DNA from: Opitutaceae bacterium
GTDB taxonomy: Bacteria > Verrucomicrobiota > Verrucomicrobiia > Opitutales > Opitutaceae
Reading direction: 5' to 3'
DNA length: 64,000 bases
Assembly (NCBI GenBank): GCA_016794785.1
Contig: JAEUHC010000014.1
Coordinates: forward strand, 388,446-452,445
Positions 33,031-43,289 of the stretch are shown here, one piece after another. The notes beneath the pieces were generated by a model. That model was not told the DNA's origin and made no database searches. It saw nothing but the letters and a program-made list of their open reading frames with translations. Both the position numbers and the translations under genes were made by a program. Numbering within the stretch: the first letter of the stretch is position 1; each line of letters opens with the position of its first letter.

Positions 33031-33957
33031 ATGGTTTTAGTGCGCAGTATCGCGACCTGTCTCTGCCTCGGCGCCACGTCGCTGCTGCCCGCCGCCGATT
33101 CACCTGCGTTCGCGGGACCGCAGCTCGCCGGAGAGCTGGAGGCGCCGCCCAAGCTGGAGACCAGCGGCTTGGCCGCCTCCCGCCGCAATCCCGGCCTGCT
33201 CTGGACCCATGACGACAGCGGAGGCGCCGCCGAAATCCACGCCGTGACCACGACCGGCCACCGCACCGCCACGCTGAGTCTGCGTGGCGTGAAGAACGAA
33301 GACTGGGAGGACCTCGCCGCCTTTGAGCAGGGTGGCCAAGCCTGGCTCCTCATCGCCGACACCGGCGACAACGACGCCAAACGCCAGACCGTGCGCCTGC
33401 ATGTGGTCGAGGAGCCCACGCTCGCGAAACTCAAGCCCGGAGCCACGCTGGAAGTGGCGCCCGCCTACACGCTGCGCCTGCGCTACCCCGACGGACCGCG
33501 CGACTGCGAAAGCGTCGCCGTCGATGCCGCCGAGGGCGCCATCTACCTGCTGACCAAGCGCGACAATCCCCCGCGCCTTTACCGAGCCCCGCTCGCCAAT
33601 CCCGGCGCCAAGGTCGTCGAGGCCCGCTTCGTCTGCGAAATGCCGGCCCTGATCGGCCGGACTCCCGTGGACGACTTGATCAAGCGAGTGGTCGGCAAAA
33701 AATTCTCCTGGCCCACCGGCATGGATTTTTCCGCCGATGGCCGCAGCGCCGTCGTGCTCACCTACGGCGAGCCCCTCGTCTTTGTCCGCGCCGCCGGGGA
33801 ATCCTGGGCCAGCGCCTTCCAGCGCACGCCGCAGCGGCTCGCGTTTCACGGGCTGCCGCAGGCCGAGGCCGTGTGCTTCTCCACCGATGGCCGCGTGATC
33901 TTCGTGGCTTCCGAGAGCACGCGGACGCTCGTGCGCTACACACGCGCGGAGCACTGA
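33031..33957 (+). CDS. Secreted beta-propeller-like protein of unknown function
   Basis: 308 residues from the ATG at 33031, with a signal peptide (about 1-22, ending LLPAAD). Repeated strand-rich units include SGLAASRRNPGLLWTHDDSG, DWEDLAAFEQGGQAWLLIAD, CESVAVDAAEGAIYLLTKRD and PTGMDFSADGRSAVVLTYGE, the pattern of a propeller with acidic DxxD turns. No enzyme motif recognised. It may bind a ligand or polymer outside the cytoplasm. Divergent from deoC, but a shared role is not evident. Confidence 0.7.
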   Translation: MVLVRSIATCLCLGATSLLPAADSPAFAGPQLAGELEAPPKLETSGLAASRRNPGLLWTHDDSGGAAEIHAVTTTGHRTATLSLRGVKNEDWEDLAAFEQGGQAWLLIADTGDNDAKRQTVRLHVVEEPTLAKLKPGATLEVAPAYTLRLRYPDGPRDCESVAVDAAEGAIYLLTKRDNPPRLYRAPLANPGAKVVEARFVCEMPALIGRTPVDDLIKRVVGKKFSWPTGMDFSADGRSAVVLTYGEPLVFVRAAGESWASAFQRTPQRLAFHGLPQAEAVCFSTDGRVIFVASESTRTLVRYTRAEH

Positions 33958-34214
33958 ATTGATCCCGGGACGCCGCAATCCTTCGCTTTTCCAACTATCA
34001 ATCGCTTTCTTTCCAGTTTCCCCACCCCCGCGTGTGTCACGGTGGCACGTGGCGCAAATCAGCCGGCCAAGAGCACTTCTTCGCCCGATCGTCGGGCCAG
34101 AAACCCCCGCCCTACGCGCCTGGCAGCTGGCCGACTGCGGGGCTGGATCATCTGGAAATGAGCGCGACCCCAAATGAGTTTCCATTTACCGCCCAGCCTT
34201 CAACAGTCCGCGCC

Positions 34215-35315
34215 ATGTCGGAAATCCCTGTGCCCCCGTTGGGTCGTGAGCTCCATCGGGAGCTTCACGCCCTCGCCCAGCCCCAGCACCTGAAGCGCTT
34301 CCCGGCGGGCGCGACCATTTTCTCCGCCGGCGACCACGGCGACGGGTTTTATCTCGTCGAGTCCGGCCGGGTGCAGATCTCCGCCGTCGTGGGCGACGGC
34401 GCGGCGCGCGTGTTGGCGACCATCGGCCCCGGCGATTTCTTCGGCGAGATGGCCGTGCTCGACGATGCGCCCCGCTCCGCCACCGCGACCGCCGAAGCCG
34501 GCGACACGACGGCTTTTTTCTTCGGCCGCGATGAACTCCTCCGCCTCCTCGGGCGACAGCCGCAACTCGGCCTGGGCCTGGTGCGCGAATTCAGCGCCCG
34601 CATGCGCTCGCTCAACCAAAAATACGCCGATGAAATCATCCAGGCCGAGCGTCTCGCCGTGGTGGGCCGGTTCGCCCGCACGATCGTGCACGACTTCAAG
34701 AACCCCCTACAGGTGATCGGTCTCGCGGCCGAGCTGGCGAGCACCGATTCCACCCCGCTGCCGCTGCGGGCCAAGGCCTGCCAGCGCATCGCCGTCCAGG
34801 TCGATCGCATGAATCATCTCCTGCACGAGGTGATCGATTTCACCAAGCCCGACGGCCAGCGCCCGCCGCTCACGCCCACCGATTTCGCACGCTTCATGCA
34901 GCCCTTGGCCGATGAAATCCGCGCCGAGATCGCCGAACGCGGCGTGACGCTCGAACTCCCGGCGCCACCGCCGGCCGTGACCGTCGCCCTCCAGGCGCAG
35001 CGCCTCCCGCGGCTGTTCCACAACCTCATCAACAACGCCGTGGACGAAATGCCGGGTGGCGGAAAAATCTTCCTGCGCTTCACCGTCGCGCCGGGCGAGC
35101 TCCGCGTGGAGGTCGCGGACACCGGCCCGGGCATCGCGCCCGAGATCGCCGCATCGATCTTCGAGCCCTTCGCCACGCACGGCAAGGCGCACGGCACCGG
35201 CCTCGGCCTGGCGATCTGCAAGCGCATCGTCGAGGATCACGGTGGCAAAATCTCCGCCCGCAGCGAACCCGGCAAGGGCGCCACGTTCGCCTTCACGCTG
35301 CCACTGGCGCGGTGA
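34215..35315 (+). CDS. Orphan histidine kinase with cyclic-nucleotide-binding-like domain
   Basis: 366 residues from the ATG at 34215 (an ATG at 34158 would add 19). The N-terminal CRP/cNMP-type domain (about 15-130) includes [40 protein letters not shown] and [10 protein letters not shown]. The kinase core has an H box [14 protein letters not shown] box [15 protein letters not shown], and G boxes DTGPGIAPE and [11 protein letters not shown]. There is no membrane helix, so it is cytoplasmic. No response regulator gene is adjacent. The domain may bind a cyclic nucleotide or only share the fold; the RSA motif of cNMP sites is present as APRSATA, which favours cNMP binding. Confidence 0.88.
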   Translation: MSEIPVPPLGRELHRELHALAQPQHLKRFPAGATIFSAGDHGDGFYLVESGRVQISAVVGDGAARVLATIGPGDFFGEMAVLDDAPRSATATAEAGDTTAFFFGRDELLRLLGRQPQLGLGLVREFSARMRSLNQKYADEIIQAERLAVVGRFARTIVHDFKNPLQVIGLAAELASTDSTPLPLRAKACQRIAVQVDRMNHLLHEVIDFTKPDGQRPPLTPTDFARFMQPLADEIRAEIAERGVTLELPAPPPAVTVALQAQRLPRLFHNLINNAVDEMPGGGKIFLRFTVAPGELRVEVADTGPGIAPEIAASIFEPFATHGKAHGTGLGLAICKRIVEDHGGKISARSEPGKGATFAFTLPLAR

Positions 35316-35345
35316 GGCGGGCACAAGGCCCCCCGCCGCACCACC

Positions 35346-36797
35346 CTACTGCTTCTTCCCCTTTGCCGCCGCCGCCGCATCGGCGAGCTTCCAGTGCTCG
35401 TTGTCGTAGCGGGCGGTCTTGAACAGCTCCGCGGCACGCGCGACCAACGCCGGGTTCTTCGCCGCGACATCGGTTTTCTCGGCGAGGTCGTTCGCCAGAT
35501 CGTAGAGCGCGATGGGCGCCGTGAGCGTGCGCAGGCGGATCGCTTTCCAACGGCCCTCGATCAACACGGCCTGGCTGACGCCCTGCTCGTAGAATTCCCA
35601 GTAGAGATAGGGATGCTTCGGCTGCGCGCCGCGGCCGAGGAGCGTCGGCACGAGGGAGAGGCTGTCGGCCGCGTGCGCGGTCGGGCGCACGCCGCCACCA
35701 AGCTCGGACCACGTCGCCATCAGATCGCCAAAATAACCGACATGATCCGCGACGGCGCCCGCTTTGATTTTTCCGGGCCAGCGCGCGAGGAAAGGCACGC
35801 GGATGCCGCCGTCGGTGAGGCTGCGCTTCAAGCCGGTGAGCGGACCGCTGACGTGGAAAAACGCGGGGTCGTAGTCGGGGCCGCCCTCGCGGTGCGGGCC
35901 GTTGTCGCTGGAGAACATGACGAGCGTGCGTTCGTCGAGCCCGAGTTTTTTCAGATGGTCGAGCAACGCGCCCACATCGCGGTCGAGGCGCGTGACCATC
36001 GCGGCGTGGTTCTTCTCCGTCTCCTTCCACGGCTTGCCGGCATAGGGGCCGTGATCGGGCACCTCGTTGCCTTCGCCGAGTTCGCGCGAGCGCTCGTTGT
36101 TGGCGTGCGGGGTGACGAGCGAGACGAAGAGGAAAAACGGCCGGTCCTTGTGCCGCGTGATGAATTCGAGCGAGTCCTGCGCGCAGAGGTCGTCGGCATA
36201 GACCTTGCGCTCCTTGGAATAGCCGGCGCCGGGCACGGTGCCGACCGGCACGAGATCGTTGGGGAGCGGGACCTTCGCGCCGTTGCGCCAGAGGTAGCTC
36301 GGGTAGTGATTGTGCGCGTGGGTCTGGTTGTAGAAGCCGAAGAAGTAGTCGAAGCCGTGCTTCTGCGGATCGCCGTCGGTGTTTTCCTCGCCGAGGCCCC
36401 ATTTGCCGATGAGGCCCGTGGCGTAGCCGGCTTTTTTCAGCACGCCCGCCACGGTGACGTCGCCGGGCTGGAGAAACTGCGCCTCGCGGCGGGCGCCGCC
36501 GCCGGAATTACCGCGCACGCGGGTGTGGCCGAGGTGCTGGCCGGTCATGAGCACGCTGCGCGACGGCGCGCACACGGTGCTGCCCGCGTAGAACTGCGTG
36601 AACCGCATGCCCTCCGCCGCCATGCGGTCGAGGTGCGGCGTCTGGATCACCTTCTGGCCATAGCTGCCCAGCTCGCCGTAGCCGAGATCGTCGGCGAGGA
36701 TGAAGATGATGTTGGGCTTGGCGGCAGGTTGCGCGAAGGCGGAGCCGGCGAGCGCAAGGAGCGGGAGGAGGGGGCGGAAAAAAGCGCGGATTATCAT
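35346..36797 (-). CDS. Secreted sulfatase (arylsulfatase A family)
   Basis: 483 residues with a signal peptide (about 1-22). The formylglycine motif CAPSR starts at Cys76, preceded by the metal site Asp36-Asp37 in ILADDLGYGE; further sites are FSSDNGPHREGG and LKRSLTDGGIRVPFLARWPG. Removes sulfate esters from substrates such as sulfated polysaccharides; Verrucomicrobia use many of these. Cys76 must be matured to formylglycine by an enzyme not seen in the window. It ends 30 bases from the convergent kinase gene. The substrate is not predictable. Confidence 0.93.
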   Translation of the reverse strand: MIIRAFFRPLLPLLALAGSAFAQPAAKPNIIFILADDLGYGELGSYGQKVIQTPHLDRMAAEGMRFTQFYAGSTVCAPSRSVLMTGQHLGHTRVRGNSGGGARREAQFLQPGDVTVAGVLKKAGYATGLIGKWGLGEENTDGDPQKHGFDYFFGFYNQTHAHNHYPSYLWRNGAKVPLPNDLVPVGTVPGAGYSKERKVYADDLCAQDSLEFITRHKDRPFFLFVSLVTPHANNERSRELGEGNEVPDHGPYAGKPWKETEKNHAAMVTRLDRDVGALLDHLKKLGLDERTLVMFSSDNGPHREGGPDYDPAFFHVSGPLTGLKRSLTDGGIRVPFLARWPGKIKAGAVADHVGYFGDLMATWSELGGGVRPTAHAADSLSLVPTLLGRGAQPKHPYLYWEFYEQGVSQAVLIEGRWKAIRLRTLTAPIALYDLANDLAEKTDVAAKNPALVARAAELFKTARYDNEHWKLADAAAAAKGKKQ

Positions 36798-36924
36798 CGG
36801 GGAAGGGCGTTAACTTGGCGGCCGGCGCTCTCTCTGGCCATCTTTTCCGCGGGGCGGATTTCGCCGCGACTTTACCGCTCGCCGGTTGTCTCGCAGCGAG
36901 ATGACGCCCAACTTCCCCGGCACC

Positions 36925-39900
36925 ATGTCTCGCGCGCGGCTCCACCTCCCCGGCGTTTTCCTGCTGCTCGCGGCCACGCTCGCCGCGCAGCCGCTCACGC
37001 GCGTCGCGGCGACTTCGCTGCGCGTGCCGGCCAATCCGCCGGCGGCGGCGTTCACGACGGAGCGCGTGTTTCCCAACCTCACGTTCACGCAGCCCGTCGC
37101 GGTTGTCACGCCGCCGGGCGAGACGCGGCGGCTCTTCGTCGTCGAGAAGACCGGCCGCATCTGGGTGATCCCCGATGTCACGGCCGCCACGCCCACGCGC
37201 ACGCTCTTCCTCGATCTCACCGCGCGCGTGGCCACGGGCGGCGGCAACGACGAGCGCGGGCTGCTCGCGCTGGCGTTTCATCCGGGCTACGCGGGCAACG
37301 GCCAGTTCTATGTCTGGTGGACGCTCAACACCACCTCCCCCGCCGGCACCGGCCTGCACGACCGGCTCTCGCGTTTCGTCGTCTCCGCCGCCGATCCCAA
37401 CGCCGCCGATCCTGCCTCCGAGCAGCCACTGCTCACGCAGCGCGACGAAGCCGGCAACCACAACGGCGGCGAGCTCGCCTTCGGGCCCGATGGCTATCTC
37501 TATCTCTCGCTCGGCGACGAGGGCGGCGCCAACGATCAATACAACAACAGCCAGCGCCTCGACCGCGATTTCTTCGCCGGCGTGATCCGGATCGATGTGG
37601 ACCGCCGCCCCGGCTCGCTCGCGCCCAACGCCCACCCGGCTGTCCACGCCGGCACCTACGCCGTGCCGCCCGACAACCCGTGGGTGGGGGCGACGACGTT
37701 CAACGGCGCGGCGATCAATCCCGCCGCCGTGCGCACGGAGTTCTGGGCCGTGGGCCTGCGCAACCCGTGGCGCATGGCGTTCGACTCCGCGACTGGCCGG
37801 CTCTGGCTCGGCGATGTCGGCCAGGGCACGCGCGAGGAAATCAACGTGATCGTGCGCGGTGGCAATTACGGCTGGAGCTACCGCGAGGGCTTCATCGCCG
37901 GCCCGCGCGCCAATCCGCCCGCGGCGGCGAGCGCCACCTTCCTCCCGCCGATCTGGGACTATCCGAATCCCGCGCAGGGCTTGTCCGTGACCGGCGGCCT
38001 CGTCTATCGCGGCCCACGGCTGCCGGCGCTCGTGGGCAAGTATGTGTTCGGCGACTTTGTGAGCGGCCGCATCTGGGCACTGGAGCCCGACGGCGAGAAT
38101 CCCGTGGCCGCCGACCGCGTGCAGCAGATCGCGACCGACGGCGGCGTGAGTTCGTTCGGCCTCAATCCCGCCACCGGCGATCTGCTCATCGCCGATTTGC
38201 TGGAGAACCAAATCAAGCGGCTCGTGCCCGCCGCGCCCGCGCCCGCCGCTGTCTGGCCGGCGACGCTCTCGGCCACGGGCGCGTTTGCCACTCTCGCGAC
38301 GCTCGCGCCCGCGCCGGGCGTCGTGGCCTACGAGCCCAACGTCTCCTTCTGGTCCGACCACGCGCGCAAGCGCCGCTGGTTCGCGCTGCCAGATGCGACG
38401 AGCGTCTTCGGGTTCGCCGCCGACGGCGCGTGGGCTTTGCCGACCGGCGCGGTGTGGGTGAAGCATTTCGACCTCGAGACCACACGCGGAGTCGCGGCGA
38501 CCGCGCGGCGCATCGAGACGCGCTTCCTCGTCAAGACCGCAGCCGGCATCCACGGGGCCACCTACCGCTGGAACGACGCGCAGACCGACGCCACCCTCGT
38601 GCCCGACGACGGGGCCGACGTCACCTTCACCATCGTCGAAAGCGGCGCGCCCCGCCCGCAAACGTGGCGGTTTCCCAGCCGCGGCGAATGCCTCACGTGC
38701 CACACGAGCGCCGGCGGCCACGCCCTCAGCTTCAACACCCGCCAGCTCAACCGCGGCGACTTCCTCTCGGCGCTCGCGCAGGCCGGCTACCTATCCACCA
38801 CAGCGACCCCTCCGGCCGCGACGCTGCCCGCGCTCGCGTCCGCCGATCATCCGACGGCCTCGCTCGAATGGCGCGCGCGGTCGTATCTGGATGCCAACTG
38901 CGCGTCGTGCCACCAGCCCGGCGGCCCCGCGCTCGGCCACTGGGACGCGCGCTCGTCCGTCCCTCTGCCGCTCGCGAATCTCGTCAACGGCCCGCTGATC
39001 GACAACGGCGGCGACGCCGCCAACCGCGTGATCGCGCCGGGCGATGCCGCCCACTCGCGCCTGCTCCAGCGCATCGCCACGCGCGGTCCCGGCCAGATGC
39101 CGCCGCTCGCCTCGCGCGAGCGCGACCACGCCGCCGAGTCGCTGCTCGCCCAGTGGATCGCATCGCTGGCCGCGCCGCCGCCGCCCGAGCCCGCCGCCCG
39201 GCTCATCAATCTCGCCGCGCGCGCACAGGTGGGCGCGGGGGCCGACGCGCTCTTCCCAGGCTTCGTCATCGGACCGGGGCCGGACAAAACCGTGCTCGTC
39301 CGCGCCGTCGGCCCCGCGATGGCCGGGGCGCCCTTCAACGTGCCCGGCACCCTCGCCGATCCTGTGCTCACGCTGCTCGGGCCCGACTCCTCGACGCGCG
39401 TCGCCGCGAGCAACGACAACTGGGCCGCGGCCAACGCCGCGGTGTTTGCGACCGTGGGGGCGTTTGCGCTGCCGCCCGGCAGCCGCGACGCCGCGATCGT
39501 GGCCCGCCTCGCGCCGGGCGCCTACACCGCGCAAGTCGCCGGCACGGCCGGCGGCACCGGCGTGGCGCTCGTGGAGGTTTACGATGTCGATCCCGCCGCA
39601 CCCGGCGCGGCGCGGCTCATCAACACCGCCGTGCGTGCGCAGGTCGGCACCGGCGCGGGGATTTTGATCCCGGGGCTGGTCGTCGGCCCGGGCGCGGCGA
39701 AGCAGGTGCTCATCCGCGCGGTCGGCCCCGCGCTGGGCGCACCGCCCTTCAGCGTCCCCGGTGTGCTCGCGCAGCCGGTGCTCACGCTCTTCAGCGGCGC
39801 GCAGGCGGTGGCGACCAACACGGCGTGGAACTCCGCCGTCAACGCCACCGCGATCCGCGAGACGGCGCGTGCGGTGGGGGCCTTTGCCCTGCCCGAAGGC

Positions 39901-40014
39901 GGCCGCGACAGCGCAATCCTCGCGACGCTCCCACCCGGCCCCTACACCATCCAGGTCGCCGGCACCGCCGGGACGACCGGCGTGGCACTGGTCGAGATCT
40001 ACGAAGTGCCGTAG
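36925..40014 (+). CDS. Secreted multi-module protein: sugar dehydrogenase-like, dihaem c-type, tandem C-terminal domains
   Basis: 1029 residues from the ATG at 36925 (another ATG at 36901 adds 8), signal peptide about 1-25. Module 1 (about 40-420) is a PQQ sugar/sorbosone dehydrogenase-type propeller: GNDERGLLALAFHPGYAGNG, GNHNGGELAFGPDGYLYLSL and VGLRNPWRMAFDSATGRLWL. Module 2 (about 430-750) has two haem c motifs, CLTCH (about 589) and CASCH (about 659), in the style of the SO2930/HNE_0200 dihaem family. Module 3 (about 753-1029) is two copies of a 130-residue beta-rich unit beginning ARLINLAARAQVG and ARLINTAVRAQVG. Likely oxidises a sugar or alcohol and passes electrons to its own haems. 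Function inferred from modules. Confidence 0.85.
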   Translation: MSRARLHLPGVFLLLAATLAAQPLTRVAATSLRVPANPPAAAFTTERVFPNLTFTQPVAVVTPPGETRRLFVVEKTGRIWVIPDVTAATPTRTLFLDLTARVATGGGNDERGLLALAFHPGYAGNGQFYVWWTLNTTSPAGTGLHDRLSRFVVSAADPNAADPASEQPLLTQRDEAGNHNGGELAFGPDGYLYLSLGDEGGANDQYNNSQRLDRDFFAGVIRIDVDRRPGSLAPNAHPAVHAGTYAVPPDNPWVGATTFNGAAINPAAVRTEFWAVGLRNPWRMAFDSATGRLWLGDVGQGTREEINVIVRGGNYGWSYREGFIAGPRANPPAAASATFLPPIWDYPNPAQGLSVTGGLVYRGPRLPALVGKYVFGDFVSGRIWALEPDGENPVAADRVQQIATDGGVSSFGLNPATGDLLIADLLENQIKRLVPAAPAPAAVWPATLSATGAFATLATLAPAPGVVAYEPNVSFWSDHARKRRWFALPDATSVFGFAADGAWALPTGAVWVKHFDLETTRGVAATARRIETRFLVKTAAGIHGATYRWNDAQTDATLVPDDGADVTFTIVESGAPRPQTWRFPSRGECLTCHTSAGGHALSFNTRQLNRGDFLSALAQAGYLSTTATPPAATLPALASADHPTASLEWRARSYLDANCASCHQPGGPALGHWDARSSVPLPLANLVNGPLIDNGGDAANRVIAPGDAAHSRLLQRIATRGPGQMPPLASRERDHAAESLLAQWIASLAAPPPPEPAARLINLAARAQVGAGADALFPGFVIGPGPDKTVLVRAVGPAMAGAPFNVPGTLADPVLTLLGPDSSTRVAASNDNWAAANAAVFATVGAFALPPGSRDAAIVARLAPGAYTAQVAGTAGGTGVALVEVYDVDPAAPGAARLINTAVRAQVGTGAGILIPGLVVGPGAAKQVLIRAVGPALGAPPFSVPGVLAQPVLTLFSGAQAVATNTAWNSAVNATAIRETARAVGAFALPEGGRDSAILATLPPGPYTIQVAGTAGTTGVALVEIYEVP

Positions 40015-40154
40015 CGGCGCCCCCCTCGAACGAGCTACCCCCTGGGATAACAAATGCCTTGTGGGCGAAGCTTGAGTTGCGGTTGCTAGCCGGGCCCCGA
40101 CCCCGCCTATCCGTGCACACCATCGCATGGCTGTGTCTGCGCGCTCATTTCCCC

Positions 40155-43097
40155 ATGAAAAGCCCCAGCATGTCCTTATTGTTCGTCGCCGCGTGCGCAT
40201 CCAGCGCGACGCTTATCGCGCAGACCGCACCCGCGGCTGCCCCTGTCACCGCCACCGAAAAAGAAGGGCCCGTCCAGCTCTCTGTGTTCGAGGTGCGCAC
40301 CGACCAAGACCGCGGCTATCAGGCGGCCAACGCCGGTTCCGGCGGCCGCATCGACATGCCGTTGAAGCTCACCGCCTCGGCCACGTCCGCTTTCACCAAG
40401 GAATTCCTGGAGGACTGGAATGTCTCCGACATGCGCGAGGCGTTCCGCTATGCGATGAATGTCGACCCGGGCAACTTCGCCCAGATGGGCACGCCCTACG
40501 GCGAGTTTGAGTTCAATTTCCGCGGCGTCGGCTCCTCCGGAAACTATCCGACCCGAAACTACTTTCTCTTCTACGGCGTGAGCGACTCCTACAACACCGA
40601 GCGCTTCGAGATGTCCCGCGGGCCCAACTCGATTCTCTTCGGCGACGGCCAGATCGGTGGCGTTGCCACGACGGCCACGAAGGTGCCGCGGCTCGATCGG
40701 AATTTCTATGTCGGCTCCGCGCGCTTCGACAACTGGGGCGGCATCCGCACGACGCTCGACACGAACCAGAAGCTCGGCCGCATGACCGCCGTCCGGCTCA
40801 ACGCCAAATACCAGAAGAACACCGTCGGCAGCGCGTGGCGCGACAATGGGCACAACGAGGACCAGGCGGTCACTTTGGCCGTGGCCCACGCCTTCAACAA
40901 CCGCACCAAGCTGCGCACCGAAATCGAGTTCGGCCGGGAGAACCGCATGACCTGGGCCAACACCTACAGCGACCAGATGGCCTACTACACGCCCGGCTTT
41001 CTCTACGATCGCAGCAATCCGAACCTGCCCGCCAACCAAGCGCTCGCCGGCATCACGGCGGTCAGCACCAACGCTCAGAACTGGACCTACATCCCCGCGC
41101 TCGCGCAGGTCGGTCTGATCAACACTGGCGGCGCGACGGCCAACGAGCGCTCCTACCGCTCCACCGGCCACGGCTCCCCGATCCAACCGGAGGGCCGCAC
41201 GGACCTGCCCGGCATCCCCAACCCGGCCCGGCTGCCCAGCCGCGAGTTCAACCTCGGCGCCAACGACACCTTGGCGCGCTTCAAGAATCAGGTCTACAGC
41301 TTCTACCTCGATCACCGGATCACCGACACGCTCTTCGGCCAGATTTCCTACTACCACTACAGCAACGACCGCAACGTGCGCTCCAACGCAGTCGCCAGCT
41401 CGCTGCAGATCGACATCAACCGCTTCCTCCCGAACGGCCAGCCCAACCCGAAGGTCGGCGTGGCCTACGGCGAGGCGACCCCCGGCAAGAGTCACCAAGA
41501 CAACTGGGTCCGCGAGTGGCGCGGCCTGCTGCGCTGGAACGTCAAGCTGCCCTTCCGCGGCAAGGGCCAGATTTCGCTCATCGCAGGCGAACGCAACGAG
41601 CGCTTCGAAGCCCGCGGCTTCAGCCCGGCCCGCCTCGACGGCCCGAACCCAAACTGGCTGGCCGCGGAGAATACCCTTCGCTACCGCTACTACGTCGATG
41701 AGCCCGGCAAATACGGCAGCCGCTTCCTCCCAGCCCCCGCGCCCGGCTTCACCTACGGATTCGTGCAGACCGGCTTCGCCTCCACCGAGTTCAAGGACAT
41801 CAAATACCTGCAGGGTGTCGCGGCCACGTCCTGGCTTGATGAGCGCGTCTCCCTCGTGCTCGGCCTGCGCCGCGATGACCAACTGAACCGCCAGCAGGGC
41901 AACATCGCCGGTTTCCCCAATGCCAACGGCCTGCAGAGCTACGGCGGATTCGTGCCCGGCGTCGGCAACCGCCCCGGCGCCTGGAATATCGGCAAAGCCA
42001 AGCCCATCACCGGCAACGTCGGCGCGGTCGCCTACCTCGACCAGAAGCAGCGCTTCGGCGTGTTCTACAACTATTCGGAGAACTTCGCTCCGCCCACCTC
42101 CGGCGCCGCCAAAATCACCGGCTGGAACCCCGATGGCACCATCGTCAGCCAAGGCTTCGGCGCGACGACCGGCAGCGGCACCGAATACGGCGTCCGCTTG
42201 AGCCTGCTCGACGGGGCGCTCTACGCCGAGGCTCGGCACTACGACAACGAGCAGGTCGATCGCATCGACGGCCCGCCGGTCGGCAACTTCAACGCCATCT
42301 GGAGCAACGCCGGCAATTTCTACAATTCCAACCCGGACTACACGACGGTGTCGTGGCGCGACGTCGCGGCCCTCAACACCAACGGCTACGAGTTCCAGCT
42401 CACCGCCAACGTCAAGGGCTGGCGCCTCACGACCAACTACGCGCTGCCGAAGACCGAGAACATCTCCATCCGCCCGATCACGCAGGCGTATTTCGCGGCC
42501 TTTCTGCCGAAGTGGACCGAGTGGGCGAACAACCTCCGCAACGACAAGGGCGATGAGTTGACGGCGAACAACCAGACCCAAATCCGCAACCAGATCATCA
42601 ACCTCCAGAATAATTTTGCCGGTGTCGCGCCCGGCACCGTGAACAACGGCACGAACAAGTGGACCGGCTCCTTCAACGCCAACTACTCGTTCCCGCGCGA
42701 GAGCCGGTTCGCCGGCTTCTCCGCCGGCTGGGCCATCAGCGGCCGCGGCGAGCGCAAGGTCGGTTCGGTCAGCCCGAACATCCTTTTCAACCTCCCCATC
42801 GGCGCCACGGCCACGCCGGAGCAGAACAAGCAGGCCTCCTTCGCCTACGTTTACGCCACATCCTACTGGGTGCAGGACGTGAACGCGTCCTACACCAAGC
42901 GCTTCGGCCGCTACAACTGGCGCTTCCAGATCAACGTGAACAACCTCTTCGACAAGGACGACCTGCTCTTCAATAGCTACACGACCTATCGCGTGCTCGG
43001 CCAGCCGACGAATCCCTTCGTCGGCGGCATGGTCAACAACGGGTTCACCTACCTCGACCCGCGGAAGATTTCGTTCACCACCACGGTCAGCTTCTGA
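40155..43097 (+). CDS. TonB-dependent outer-membrane receptor
   Basis: 980 residues from the ATG at 40155 with a signal peptide (about 1-22). The plug starts near LSVFEVRTDQDRGYQAANAG and LKLTASATSAFTKEFLEDW; the barrel runs to a C-terminal aromatic end FTTTVSF. It imports a large nutrient across the outer membrane using TonB energy; the ligand is unknown. It belongs to a receptor type abundant in Opitutaceae. The frame stays open far upstream on this strand (to 35394) antisense to the sulfatase, but only this part is real. It lies 140 bases after the multi-module protein and may be co-expressed. Confidence 0.92.
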   Translation: MKSPSMSLLFVAACASSATLIAQTAPAAAPVTATEKEGPVQLSVFEVRTDQDRGYQAANAGSGGRIDMPLKLTASATSAFTKEFLEDWNVSDMREAFRYAMNVDPGNFAQMGTPYGEFEFNFRGVGSSGNYPTRNYFLFYGVSDSYNTERFEMSRGPNSILFGDGQIGGVATTATKVPRLDRNFYVGSARFDNWGGIRTTLDTNQKLGRMTAVRLNAKYQKNTVGSAWRDNGHNEDQAVTLAVAHAFNNRTKLRTEIEFGRENRMTWANTYSDQMAYYTPGFLYDRSNPNLPANQALAGITAVSTNAQNWTYIPALAQVGLINTGGATANERSYRSTGHGSPIQPEGRTDLPGIPNPARLPSREFNLGANDTLARFKNQVYSFYLDHRITDTLFGQISYYHYSNDRNVRSNAVASSLQIDINRFLPNGQPNPKVGVAYGEATPGKSHQDNWVREWRGLLRWNVKLPFRGKGQISLIAGERNERFEARGFSPARLDGPNPNWLAAENTLRYRYYVDEPGKYGSRFLPAPAPGFTYGFVQTGFASTEFKDIKYLQGVAATSWLDERVSLVLGLRRDDQLNRQQGNIAGFPNANGLQSYGGFVPGVGNRPGAWNIGKAKPITGNVGAVAYLDQKQRFGVFYNYSENFAPPTSGAAKITGWNPDGTIVSQGFGATTGSGTEYGVRLSLLDGALYAEARHYDNEQVDRIDGPPVGNFNAIWSNAGNFYNSNPDYTTVSWRDVAALNTNGYEFQLTANVKGWRLTTNYALPKTENISIRPITQAYFAAFLPKWTEWANNLRNDKGDELTANNQTQIRNQIINLQNNFAGVAPGTVNNGTNKWTGSFNANYSFPRESRFAGFSAGWAISGRGERKVGSVSPNILFNLPIGATATPEQNKQASFAYVYATSYWVQDVNASYTKRFGRYNWRFQINVNNLFDKDDLLFNSYTTYRVLGQPTNPFVGGMVNNGFTYLDPRKISFTTTVSF

Positions 43098-43102
43098 GCG
43101 CC

Positions 43103-43130
43103 CCGTCGGAGCGACGGAACGTCTCGTTTT
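43103..43130 (+). terminator. Possible terminator after the TonB receptor gene
   Basis: CCGTCG (43103-43108), loop GAG, CGACGG (43112-43117), with a TTTTT run 9 bases further on. The gap before the T run weakens it. The remaining bases to 43289 hold nothing recognised. Confidence 0.4.
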
Positions 43131-43289
43131 TCTCCCCCGCCCAAGGCCGCATTCGACGCGGGGAGGACAATTCGCCATGCGGACACGGGACGTGCCCGCC
43201 CACCGGCAAAAACTCAGGCTCGCGCCGACCGCAGTGGCCGCGCAACGTCACCGCCCTCCCCTCTCCGCCGAGCCTCGCCCTCCCTTCCC

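Noticed and set aside
35394..40154. Open frame on the plus strand continuing upstream of the TonB receptor for almost 1600 codons
   Set aside because: It runs antisense to the sulfatase and through the dehydrogenase gene in another frame; the translation is Arg/His-rich with no domain and is a high-GC artefact. Only 40155-43097 has receptor features.
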